From Pohlia nutans (Eukaryota > Streptophyta > Bryopsida > Bryales > Mniaceae): 64,000 nt of DNA. The stretch covers positions 8,754,001 through 8,818,000 of the forward strand of contig CM040087.1 in NCBI GenBank assembly GCA_022496805.1. Direction: 5' to 3'. Positions within the stretch are counted from its first letter, which is position 1; each line of letters begins with the position of its first letter. Shown here in pieces: positions 42,105-53,028 of this stretch. The notes under the pieces were generated by a model that was given only the letters and a program-made list of their open reading frames with translations, ran no database searches and was not told where the DNA came from. Position numbers and translations under genes: made by a program.

Positions 42105-42499
42105 TTATGCATGTTCCATGCTTCTATTGTGTATGTGTTTTGTTCTGCTTCCTCTAGCAAGTTGACACCTAGGAAAGGATTCAAAGGAAAGAATTGTTCA
42201 TGAAAATTGTTTTTTTTTATATTTTTTAGTGACATAACATTTATTAGCGTTCACAAAAATGTGCAGCATATTATGCATTATCTTCCAAGAACAATTAGTA
42301 GCCACCCATGTTTTTCCATAGATGGAAATTTTGAAAACTAGAAGGAAAGGTAACAATGTATAGTCTTTGTTGACACATCCCCACATGTCCCTCACTTTAA
42401 AGAGAGCAACATTATAAGGAATAATACTTTAAACCTAAGAATGTTATAGCGCATGGCTAACCAATAGAAAATGAGCAGCTTGAATGAAAAATTCCTTAA

Positions 42500-43041
42500 C
42501 CCCTAAGTGACGGATCAACCATTTTATGGTCTCTGCCCTTTTTTTACGGGCTGCCCAAAATAGATAAAACATGTTTATAGAAAATAAAAAATATTTTCAA
42601 ATAGGGAATCAAGTCTACTTTCCAACCCAATTTGAATCATGTCAATCCGAGTTAAACTCCACTCGGGAGAAATTTTCAAAGACAAACACTTCTACATTTG
42701 TCTAGTGTTAGAAAACTTACTATTTGGGGAAAGTAATGATGTTCTATCCATTAAAATTTTTGAAATTTTTAATTTTAGAATAGAATGTCTAGTTCTAACG
42801 AATCATTAAAAAATTCAATTTCTAAAAATAAAATTTGTAATTTTGATAAATATATGAAGTTAAATGCTTCTAAATTCATTATAAGAAAATAAAAAGCTAT
42901 TTTTTGAAATTTGATTATACGGATAATTACTAAACATCAAGCTCCTCATTTTCTCTTTCGGACTAAACTTCATCAAAGTTGAAGAAGTATTTTTTTATAA
43001 CACATTTATGTTTTGCCCTTACCCCCTCCGTCGTTTAGGGG
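42500..43041 (+). mobile_element. TTAA MITE family F, copy 2
   Basis: A 542-bp element with TTAA at 42496-42499 and 43042-43045. The left palindrome ACCA-TTTTA-TGGT is centred on base 25. It has the same length as, and is collinear with, 25938-26479. Confidence 0.85.
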
Positions 43042-43339
43042 TTAAGCATTGTGTCACTTTTGTTGTTTACCCATTGACAATGGTCTATGACCTTCCTACT
43101 TCTTTCTCCACCCTCTCCACTTTGTGAAAAATGAAAAACAAATGGCTACACTTAATGCATTACCATAACATTTTGTAGCCTTGAAGAAGGCTACCTTCTA
43201 GTTTCATCTACCTTTATATATGGATGATCTGTAATTGAATGGGCTATTGGATCAAATAAACAATTACATGATACTATTAAATTGTGAGTGAGTGAGTGCT
43301 TTCACTTACTGTTCATCATGGTTAGTTGCTCTAGCTTAA

Positions 43340-43712
43340 TTTTTAAACGTCAAGAGGTCCTGGGCGGGGCAACCCAAAAGGCATCTAAATTTTTAGAGGG
43401 AATAAAAATGAAAAAATGAAAATGAAATATTAATGAAAAAAATGAGAAAACAGCACTGTTGGCTAGCACTGTAGCACTTTTCAAGAAAAGACCTTAGCTT
43501 CCCCAACCTCAACTCCTGTTCATTTTGATAAATTTGATTGTTTGCCAATAATTCCACAATTTCCCATATAAGGCGCAAATTTGGAATCTATATCATTTTT
43601 TCAGTAGCTTTCCAATGCACCAATCCTTGCTTGATATGGTTGAGAAAATCCACTTTTTTCTTCATTATTCTCTCATAAATAAGCCCATGGGGCTTACTTT
43701 GACGTTTAAAGG
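43340..43712 (-). mobile_element. TTAA MITE family I, copy 1
   Basis: A 373-bp element with TTAA at 43336-43339 and 43713-43716. The right end reads CCTTTAAACGTCAAAG on the minus strand, with the palindrome AAGCCC-CAT-GGGCTT centred on base 25. Confidence 0.75.
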
Positions 43713-43742
43713 TTAATGCTCCTTGCTCCCACAGCTAATGAT

Positions 43743-43850
43743 GTGATGTGGAATATCCCACATCATTTCATTGGGGAGTCGAAATTATGTGGGATATTCC
43801 ACATCATTTTATTGGGGGATGAAATGATGTGGGATATTCCACATCATTCT
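43743..43850. repeat. Tandem of a 20-bp palindrome
   Basis: Three to four copies of GATGTGGAATATCCCACATC (itself a palindrome, and appearing as its complement) separated by short TTCATTGGGGGA-type spacers. Single or paired copies recur at 52924-52984 and 58974-59036. Confidence 0.7.
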
Positions 43851-44187
43851 ATTGGAGGAAGGCAACACTCACAAATGCTACTAAATGTTATGACATGATG
43901 GAAATCACATGATGCAGTACAAATCACACAATGGACAAAAAGGCGAAGCAGCTGAATGCTTTAGTAGTAACTTTAGTATAAAGAAATAGGGTACATGTTG
44001 GTACGGTGCTGTGCAGTAATATCACAAAATGTTATACAAGCTTTTTCAGTTAATTGGTTTTAAAGGCCTTGATCAAAAAGTGGTTCCTGGAGTCCCGAAA
44101 TCCACTGGGTGAGTTCATGATGGCAAATTCAGGCCGCAAGTTGAAATTTTGAATTTTGAATTTTCCAAATAAGCCATGGGACATTAA

Positions 44188-44756
44188 CCCCTAAACGTCC
44201 TCACCTATGTCCAATTTGGGCAGTTTTGCAAAGATGCATTATAAAATGCAACTAACATGAATATTTGAAACTTGGTGTACAAATGAAAGTTTTACATTTT
44301 GAAATTTAGATTCAATCTATACGGTTAGATCTTTAATTGCTATCACTGATATTTTTCTATAAATTTTGAAACATAAAATAAAAAATTATTTTGTAATTCG
44401 ATTACGAATAAGATATTGACAATGTGGGGATGAAATTTGTTGTGATGGCTTATAATGTAGTACTCTAGGTGTAGTGATTTTTCGAGATTTTTTGGATGCT
44501 TGATTTTATGAGTTTTTTTTTTCAAGAACACTTTTAGACTAAAATCTTCCAAATTTTGGGTGAAACACTGCAACACAAAATGAGGCATAAATTTTTCAAA
44601 AATTGTTTCCTTTTCGATCGGATCACACATACATGAAGCTAACTTCCCATAAAAAATTCAGTAAAAAAATCACACTACAAAAAGTGCATCACGGATGAGA
44701 AACTACGGATGAAATTTGTACATCATGCAAAATATGCATGGTTGGGCAGTTAGGGG
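44188..44756 (-). mobile_element. TTAA MITE family H, copy 3
   Basis: A 569-bp element with exact TTAA flanks (44184-44187, 44757-44760). The head is at the right end: on the minus strand CCCCTAACTGCCC, then ATGCA-TATTT-TGCAT centred on base 25. Confidence 0.85.
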
Positions 44757-44760
44757 TTAA

Positions 44761-45802
44761 CAATGGAAAAACAATATGAACGGGCCTACCCAAACGCATG
44801 CCTTGAAAAAATTCATAGACTCTCAATAATGTCTTGCAAAAACATTTATGTTTCTAAGAGACATGAAATCAACCATAGTTATGAATTCACTATAAGGCTT
44901 CTATTTCTTTGAAGATTGTTTTGCACTTGTTCAAAATCTTGTACCAAAGTTTGTATGACAACAATATGGTTCTATTTGATTTTTTTTACAGCATTTCTGC
45001 TAGTAAGTTGATGATGTATTTCTTTGAAATCTTCAATTTTCATTACACTGCTAGTTTGCATGTAACTTTGTCAGTTCATTTGTTGCTTTGGTTTTGATTA
45101 GTTCAACAACTTTGGTGTCTGCTTGGTTGTTGTACTTTACCTTTACAATGGAATTCCGTTTTCTTTCCACAACTAAAAACATAACAATTTTTTCACTTGA
45201 TCAACATATCAACCTTTAAAACAGAGTTGCCTTGGTTGTATGATTTCTCGAGCCAAAATATCGCCTTATACAATGCCATTTATTCCTTCAAAACCACATA
45301 GTCAATGTCTCAAAGTTACCACTCACAAAAAATCGTCATTTTATTGGGGTATATAGGCTTCTGTACTCACCAAACTTTATTCTTCTTGCTTGTTGTTTCC
45401 TACTCCAACCAATTGTCTTTTCTTCTCGTAACTGAAATGCTATCAAATTTTGGATGTTAATTCCTAAATGCCCACAATACTCAAAATAAAATATCAACTT
45501 CAAGGATAAGACACTCAAAATTAGTTTTGAAATAAATCGTATGTCACACAATGATTTCAAATAAAATTCTATAATAATAAATATCTCATTCTTCCAAATT
45601 AAAAATTAGATTTTGGTTCCCCAAATTCTAAATGGTCATGTATGATTGCCTAGAAACTTAGTAGTTAAAGCAATAATAAGAACTTGGAGGTGAGAGAGAA
45701 AAAGAGAAAAAATTTGGCTTTGGAGGGCCAATGTGAATGAAGAGTCTAGTGGGCGAAGTGATGTCAACAAGGCCACCCCGACCTAGTATGTGCATGTTAC
45801 CC
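44761..45802. other. AT-rich spacer
   Basis: No gene or element termini recognised. Several stop-rich frames only. Confidence 0.45.
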
Positions 45803-45806
45803 TTAT

Positions 45807-46180
45807 CCCTTAAATATCAAAGGTGTATTGGGTGGGCAACTATAAAGGAATCAATGCAAAAGTAGTATACGGACTATAGATATGATGTTGAGTAATTGAT
45901 TGCCCATTCACCTTTAATTGGACCTGCCAATTATCCTCCCACAAAAATTCACAAATCAATTACCTTTCCCAAACAACACCCCCTCTTCCCATCACAATTG
46001 CTCGTGCATCATGTTGTCTAGCATTTGTAGTTCATGCGGAAGTTTTAGGAAATCATAGCTCGCTTCGAAGTTACCACCCTCCTATTTTGTTTTTTTACCA
46101 ACTTTGGTTGACCACAACTTGCGTTTGGGACAAGATTTGACACAAAATAAGGTCGTGGGGTTTACCTTGACATTTACGGG
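45807..46180 (-). mobile_element. TTAA MITE family I, copy 2
   Basis: A 374-bp element, left flank TTAT (45803-45806) and right flank TTAA (46181-46184). Ends are CCCTTAAATATCAA and the complement of CCCGTAAATGTCAA. The size and terminal pattern match 43340-43712, with a weak palindrome. Confidence 0.6.
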
Positions 46181-46665
46181 TTAATGCCCCCTTTTGGAGA
46201 TAGACTCTATGATCACTTGGAGGTGACAATTTCAGTGGTGATATGCGGCTGATAAGTTTTCTAAGGTTCATAAGTTCTCTGAAAAGATGGTATGAGAAGA
46301 AAAACTTAGATTCACATAGTAGCACACTTGTTGTTTTTCATTCCCACAAAAGGGAGAAGTGGTTGAATATGTTGATACCGGCAAGACTGGTTGACATCTA
46401 AACCTCGCTAATGGAGCTAAATCAAGGACCACTAAAATGCCAGCAACGTTGGATGCCATCCCACTTGGCAAATAGCCTCCTCTTGCACCGAAGCGTCATG
46501 AATTGAGAAAGAATTTGGGAAATTTAAATAAAATTGATTTTGTTAGGCTCCTAACCATAACGCATGCATAACTTGCCGCATGAATCTGGTGTGAACTGAG
46601 ACAACCCAACAACCCAACATTCCTAATTCAATTGTAGTAAGTGAAAAACGACACATTTTCTACTA

Positions 46666-47264
46666 AGGTTGAGACACCCATTTCCGACCAGGGACACAAA
46701 ACTGATCAGGTCTAATTTCTAGATTGTAAAAGAACAAATGTACCTCATTTGTACATTAGAACATATGATCGGTTTTGGGTACTGAAGTACTTTTCACTTT
46801 GAAAAATTGTAAAAATTTCAATATTGGGAAATAATTCATGGAAAAATTTGCATTCTTCGCGAAAACTAACTTCCAACTCGGGAAAAATATCATCCTATTA
46901 ATGGCTGGTCCTGAAATAGTGTAGATAGCTTAAGTTATCGGAATAAGGTACCTCAACCTCAAGGAGGTCACTCCCTTGTATATTTTGTATACACGTGCAA
47001 TAATGACCTATTTATTTGGGGGGTTATTTTAGCAAAAAAAATTTGCAAAAAATATTATTAGGTGATGGTATTTTACATGTAAAAAGCCTGAGAATATTAT
47101 ATGTGATGGTATTTTACATGTAAACATGTTTCACTTTTTTAAAATCCCCTATTTTACATGTACATTTTTTACAAAATTTATCTACAATGAATATATTGGA
47201 CCCTATTTTTTATCGCACGTTGTTTCTAAAATTTTCGCCAGTGAACCCCCCGAGACCTCAACCT
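46666..47264 (+). mobile_element. TA-type MITE family N, copy 1 carrying a hAT-like insertion
   Basis: Ends are AGGTTGAGACACC and ACCTCAACCT-type, with TA outside. The interior matches 49695-50573 and 61819-62101 (ATTTCAATATTGGGAAATAA). It is interrupted close to its right end by the 297-bp element at 46958. It keeps the uninterrupted site GATAGCTTAAGTTATC at 46924-46939. Confidence 0.8.
46958..47254 (+). mobile_element. 297-bp hAT-like MITE, copy 2
   Basis: An exact 8-bp target duplication ACCTCAAC (46950-46957, 47255-47262). Near-identical in length and sequence to 18003-18299, differing by a small number of substitutions. Confidence 0.9.
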
Positions 47265-47389
47265 TATTGGCACTTGTAAATTTATGGACGCCATAAACTG
47301 ATATTTACCCGAGATTTAGGAGCAGGTGCCTTAAGTAAAAGCAACACCCTACCATCAACAAAGACCCTCAATGAAGCAAGTTGGTTTTA

Positions 47390-47883
47390 GGGGCGGTTTA
47401 CGCTATGGACCAAGAGCCATGACCAAGAAAATTAAATCATTTTCATGGTCATGGCTCTTGGTCAAGAGCCGTGACCATGAAAAATCAAAAATGCAATTTT
47501 AAATGACTTGGTCACTCTTTGTAGTGTAAAGTGGATTTAGATCGGGACAAGTTTAAGCTCATCATTCTCTCTTTTATCCTCCCCTTTTTCCTCCTTTCTC
47601 TTTAAATAATTGAACACTAGCCAATCAATGATTTTTGAACCCCATGGTCTCCTAGATTATAGTTGAGTCGAGGCATTTGCTTCCACTCAACTATAATCAA
47701 GGAGACCATGAAAACATTATCCATTTGGGAAATTTTAGCATTTTTGGGGACCTCAAAGTTAGTGGTCATTCTCCTTTTTTCAAGGTAGTGTAAAGCCAAA
47801 TGGGACGAAGAGCTCTTTTTGGGCCAATCACAAATTTTAGAATTCCATGGTCATGGCTCTTGGTCCATAGTGTAAACCGCCCT
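47390..47883 (+). mobile_element. Harbinger-derived MITE (internal deletion derivative)
   Basis: A 494-bp element with target duplication TTA (47387-47389, 47884-47886). The left about 150 bp and right about 120 bp follow the 22209-25486 transposon almost base for base. All coding sequence is missing, but a hairpin homologous to the one at 25254-25302 is kept (about 47642-47707). It is probably mobilised by the transposase encoded at 22539. Confidence 0.9.
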
Positions 47884-47955
47884 TTAGGGACACTGTGATG
47901 CAGCTCCCCAAGGGTCAAAATTTGGACTACAATTCCAAAAGTTTGTCTTGTCTAA

Positions 47956-48318
47956 GGGCCGCTTCACACTAAGTTATGCCCGTTCAAGTCGAGAGGACGT
48001 GGGATTGAGTGGCCAAATTTTGTTGAGAGTCCAAAGAAATGGGCTGATAATAGGCAATAAAATATAATTTTCATTTTTTATGAAAAGAAATCAACGGCCT
48101 CTTGACCATAGTTTGGGTTTCCATTCTTGTTCGACCTAACTTCTTTTCGAAAGGCCGATGCCTTGGTCAAAGAGTGTTGCCATGTAGGCATTTTGGAGGG
48201 CGACGGCATTTGAACGGCCTTTAATGTGAAGGGTCAAGAGGCCGAATTCTTAGTTTCTTGCAATCCGATTGGTGGAAATCGACGGCCTCTCAACCTTCAC
48301 CCATAGTGTGAAGCGGCC
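47956..48318 (+). mobile_element. 363-bp PIF-type MITE, copy 1
   Basis: Termini are GGGCCGCTTCACACTA and TAGTGTGAAGCGGCC, with TAA on the left and TTG on the right. It has the same length as 58027-58389. Internal text is built around CGGCCTCTCGAC words. Confidence 0.75.
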
Positions 48319-48799
48319 TTGAGGACAACCGACCTCTCCATTCTCTAGTTTCATTTCCCAATCACCAAAAGAATCCACACTCATATTTGGTAGCATATTT
48401 TAGTAGATTGTGCAAATAGTATTAGTATGATGGTATGATTGGTACTAGTAGTAGTTAAGAGCAATGCAAATGGACTCTTTCTTCACGCCACTTGTAGTAC
48501 CAAAGTTCAATATATGCTAGCAAACACCCTATTGCAATGCACCAACATTGTAATAAGAACGCGAGAATTTATTGGGAACACAAAAGGAACATGGGAACTT
48601 TAGAAACATAAAGAGAACTTGGGAACATGATGGGAATGTTGGAGAATGTGATGTGAAGCTATCTTTGGAGAACAACATGAAAGTTGTAGAGAACAATTGA
48701 GAACATGATGAAAAAATGAATGAAAGACATGGATGTGAAATGTCAATGATTTTGTGACATGATATCATGAAGAATACCAAGGAGGGTAGTGACATGGTA

Positions 48800-49665
48800 T
48801 CACCAAAAAGAAGAGACGATACATGTGATGTGGGGTGAGTCTAACCCGTATTTAAGGTAGCCAAGCAAACTGACATGCATGGTTTCCAAAAAATTCAAAC
48901 ATATAAAGGAGCTTAAACTAGTTTTGCCGTCTCAAAGGCGGCAAAATTGAGACTAAGGGGAGTCGAGAGGGGAGTTTGGGTGTCAGAGCTGTGCTGGCTC
49001 GTGAGGAAGGGATTCATTAGCCGGTTTTTGGGATCTGAGGATTCACTTTTTTTAATATCTCCTGAAGTCAGCTGGTAGGAGACCCATGTAAACCGGATCT
49101 CCTGAAAACATGTTGAATGTGGATCAACAAGATGCTAAACATTAGGAGAACTTTGGGGTCACAAAGGGGCCTTTGCCTTTGGCACCTGCTGAAAATTTGA
49201 GGGAAAACCGTGCACTTTACACACTAGCACCAATCGTGCCACCGTGGTACCAGCAGTGCAGTTCCGTGGGTCGCGCCAATCGACGCTGCCAGCACTGCTA
49301 ACACTGACCGCATTGCCAACACTGCGACTTCCGACGATGTCAGCGGGCAGCGACCTGCACCAATGGGTTTATATGGAGGGAGGTACTTAGGCAGCCGGTT
49401 CACCTAACACGGGTTGTCTTACTGGGCCCCTTTGGGACCCCAAATTTCTCCTAATGTGTAGCTCCTGTAATGAAATTGAACGTCATCCCCTCAAACCACG
49501 GAACTTACTATTGGAACCATATTTAGATCATTGTGGCTCCGAGGACAAAGGAAAACCCGAGTATTGATGGCCAGTTTTGATTTCGTTATTACTCATGGAC
49601 ACCACAGACTTTGAATCCCATGAATTTGGGGGGTTAGAACTCAGGTCCTGATTTCGGTTAACTCA
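48800..49665 (+). mobile_element. Degenerate family M element with nested GC-rich MITE
   Basis: The left part (CATGTGATGTGGGGTGAGTC, GTTTTGCCGTCTCAAAGGCG) and the right end TTTCGGTTAACTC match 21544-21936. The larger size is partly due to the insertion at 49145-49451. The left terminus is poorly preserved. Confidence 0.5.
49145..49451 (+). mobile_element. GC-rich TA-type MITE
   Basis: A 307-bp element with TA on both sides (49143-49144, 49452-49453). Inverted ends are GGAGAACTTTGGGGTCACAA and the complement of GGAGAAATTTGGGGTCCCAA. The interior is strongly GC-rich with repeated CCAACACTGC-type words, unlike its AT-rich host. Confidence 0.75.
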
Positions 49666-49694
49666 ATTGTTCCACTAAAACACTGAAGTATCTA

Positions 49695-50573
49695 AGGTCG
49701 AGGCACCTAAAGCCGACCAGGTACCTAAAACCGATCAGGCCTAATTTCTAGATTTTGAAAGGGAAGATGTACCTCATTTGTACATTAGAGCATGTGATCG
49801 GTTTTGGGTTCTGAAGTACTTTTCACTTTGAAAAATTGTACAAATTTCAATATTGGGAAATAATTCATGGAAAAATTTGCATTCTCCGCGAAAACTAACT
49901 TCCAACCCAGGAAAAATATCACCCTATTAATGGCTGGTCCAAAAATAGTGTAGATAGCTTAACCCCTTAACGTACCAGGGTGTCCCTGGAATTGACAATT
50001 TGAGAAAAAAACATTATAAACTACCATTTAGAAGAATATTCTGGAATTGATATACATATGAAAGTTCTAGATCTTGAATTTTAGATTCCATCCGTACAGT
50101 TCGATTCACTAATACAATCACCAATATTTAATTATAAAATTTGAAAGTTAAAATTAAAAATTCCTTCTAAATTCGATTACAAACTAAATTTCAATATTTT
50201 TTGAGTAATTTTTTTTGGAATGAGTTTGAAATGAGATACTCTTAAGTGTGGTGATACTTTGAAATTTTTGTGTTTCTTAAATCTATGACCTCATTTTACA
50301 CGAATCCACTTTGAACTAGAGTCAATGCAATTTTGGCTTGGTCAACGACTTGACATACTTCTACATTTGCAATTTTAGAAAAATATGTACTCTAGTATGA
50401 CTAAATCCAGCCATTAGATAGGACAACAACTTGGTGAAGAATCTCCAAAAAATTGGATGAGTATCATCCAAGCGTTGATGAGAACGTGAGAAGGCTTTGA
50501 AATCATTCGTCGTCCAGTTTCTGGACGCTGTGACGTTTAGGGGTTAAGTGATTGGTTTTAGGTGCCTCGACCT
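49695..50573 (+). mobile_element. TA-type MITE family N, copy 2 carrying a TTAA element
   Basis: TA flanks (49693-49694, 50574-50575) with inverted ends AGGTCGAGGCACCTAAA. The family J TTAA element (49963-50543) is inserted at the TTAA that is intact in copy 1 (46930-46933). Confidence 0.85.
49963..50543 (-). mobile_element. TTAA MITE family J, copy 1 (nested)
   Basis: A 581-bp element with TTAA at 49959-49962 and 50544-50547. The head, on the minus strand, is CCCCTAAACGTCAC, with CGTCCA-GAAAC-TGGACG centred on base 25 and GGATGATACTCATCC centred near base 82. Confidence 0.9.
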
Positions 50574-50863
50574 TACTCTACTGCATAGTAGTTACCCATA
50601 TAACTACTCCACTACAAAGGGATTTAGACCGATTTCCAAATTTGGACATATGAGAAGTAAGGATTTGAACCCTCTTATACATCAAAATAGTTTAAATTTA
50701 ATTCGTAAAGTGGATCTAAACTACCACTTTTCTTTTGCATTGTCTTTGTGTGTTGTAACTCCAAGTGTAAATAAATATTCAGATTGCGCTCTCACATGGT
50801 TATTATATGTTACCAGAAGATGCAGCTCCCATAATTGAATACCAACACATTTACAACCATTAA

Positions 50864-51431
50864 CCCCTAAACGTTCTCACCCTTTTTAGATTTGACAGTT
50901 TTTCAAAGGTGCATTATAAAATGCAACTAAGAGGTATATTTTCAACTCGATGAATGAATAAAACTTGTACATTATGAAATTTGGATTCTATCCATACGGT
51001 TAGATTTGTGATTGCTATCACCAATTTTTGTGTATAAATTTTCAAACTTAAAATTTAGAGTTCTTTTGTAATATGATTACGTATAAGATATTGACAATCT
51101 AATAATGAAATTTGTTGGGATGGGCTGAAATGTAATACCCTAAGTATAGTGATTTTTGGAGATTCTTTGGTTGCTTAAATTTAGTAGTTGACTTTTTCAA
51201 GAGCACTTTTAGACTAAAAGCTTCGAAATTTTGGGTGGAACACTACAACATGAAATGAGGCATAAAAATTTCACAAATCATCCCCTTTCTAATCGGATCA
51301 CACATGCACAAAGTTAACTTCCCATAAAAGTTTCAGTGTAAAATCCACACTGCAAAAAGTGCATGATGGATGAGAAAACGGACTTCAAATCCGTACATCA
51401 TGCAAAATATGCATGGTTGGGCGGTTAGGGG
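50864..51431 (-). mobile_element. TTAA MITE family H, copy 4
   Basis: A 568-bp element with exact TTAA flanks (50860-50863, 51432-51435). The right-end palindrome ATGCA-TATTT-TGCAT is centred on base 25. It is collinear with 44188-44756. Confidence 0.85.
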
Positions 51432-51649
51432 TTAAGGTGAGAAGGTCCATTACGGACACCCATGAATGTCCCCATTATCGTCATGCATTTAGTGTAAAAT
51501 TATCAGTTTTAAACAAATGAGATTTGAGCTACAATAAGAAGATTTAGTGGCGACAATAGAAACATTTATCTTTAAAAATGTAAAAATGTAGGTATATATA
51601 TAATATGCATCGACGCTAAAACAACCATAAGCAAAATTTTGGATCTTAA

Positions 51650-52418
51650 CCCTAACTGTCCCTAGCTTTTTTGGGCTTAAAATCATCATTTTTGATGCCT
51701 TGTGAGTCTAAATGTAAGTGAGGTATAGAAATCTCAAGTGTACAATCTTGTAGTATATATGTTTCAAATGATGTGAATTAAATTTAGAGTCATTTGGCCT
51801 CATAGATTGTAAGACCATAGTGCTTTAGTGTGAGAAAGGAATGCTAAAAAATTTCTAGCAACACATTAGAGGTGAAATTAGTTTTCAAACTACTCAAATG
51901 AATAAACTTTGAACTACAAATTGGTTTAAAATCATCGTATAAACACAATGGTACCAAACAAATCATAATTTTTTTGATATGCCCTACAGTGGCCTTGCAA
52001 TGTCAAAAAGTAGCCTAAAAGTGATACATCCGACATAAAAATAAAAAAAGTGTTCAAAATAGACCCCGTGGTCTAAAATGACTCATAAACATTCAAAAAA
52101 ATATGGATCGGCATGAAAAAATTATTATGATAACTAGACTTCAAGGGGAATCTAATTCAACAATTTTTAGTGCAAACAAACATTGGATCGGAAGTTGCAG
52201 CCATCAAAATGCACAAACACTATAAAAAAAAAAGACCCATGCTTTCAAATGATTCCCAAAAATTGAACACATCTTGAATTGATTTCAAAAGGGGGTGGGG
52301 AGGAGGGAGAGGTTCCAAAATTTCATTGAAATTGAAAACTGTATGCAAAAGTTATAGCTCTTTGAAGTGAAAGTAATTCAAGATACGTCCAAAATATGAA
52401 CTACAAAATGCTTACGGG
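51650..52418 (-). mobile_element. TTAA MITE family K
   Basis: A 769-bp element with TTAA at 51646-51649 and 52419-52422. Ends are CCCTAACTGTCCC and the complement of CCCGTAAGC. The right-end palindrome GTTCA...TGGAC is centred on base 25. Single copy in the window. Confidence 0.7.
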
Positions 52419-52422
52419 TTAA

Positions 52423-53028
52423 AGAATTTAGGTCTTCCTTTCTTCTTAGGTAATTCAGGTGTCTTTTAGGTTTATGAGGTAGGGTAAAAAAAAAATTAAA
52501 AAAGGTCGTCCCTCGCAGGTGGGGTCCTGCTCTCTGCCCGGTTTGCAGCGATGTGTTTGTTCTCTTTGCAATGGAATATATTCACCATTTGTCTCAAAAA
52601 AGTATTAAAAATATAAACTAAAAATAGGAGTAGAGGTTACATTTACATAACATTCAGTAGCCTTCAAAGAGACTGTCTTTTAAGTTTCATCCACCTTTAT
52701 GTACAAAGTGGCCAGTGATTTCTAATTGAATGAACTTTTGAATCAAATAAATAATGACGAAACATTGTTGAGTGAGAATGAATCAAATTAACAATGACAA
52801 AACACTATTGAGTTGAGAATCAATCGAATAAACAATGAAAAACATTGTTGAATTGTGCTTTCGATTACTGTGTACCATGGTTGTTTGCTCTTGCTTAATG
52901 CCACGTGCCCCCATAGCTACTAATGGGATGTGGAATATCCCACATCATTTCGTTGGGAGGATGAAATGATGTGGGATATTCCACCCAAAGGAGGGCAACA
53001 GGCTTAAAGACTACTGAATGTTATGTAA
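52423..53028. other. Spacer with retroelement-like 3' end and palindrome pair
   Basis: 52503-52600 has a GC-richer patch followed by TTTGCAATGGAATATATTCACC and an A run, like the 3' end of a retroposon, but it is too short to class. 52924-52984 holds two copies of the GTGGAATATCCCAC palindrome facing each other. Confidence 0.4.

Noticed and set aside
44188..51431. Recurrent AT-rich blocks considered as a satellite or CRISPR-like array
   Set aside because: They are dispersed, oriented both ways, 370-940 bp long and bounded by TTAA inverted ends, so they are transposons. There is no short repeat/spacer pattern.
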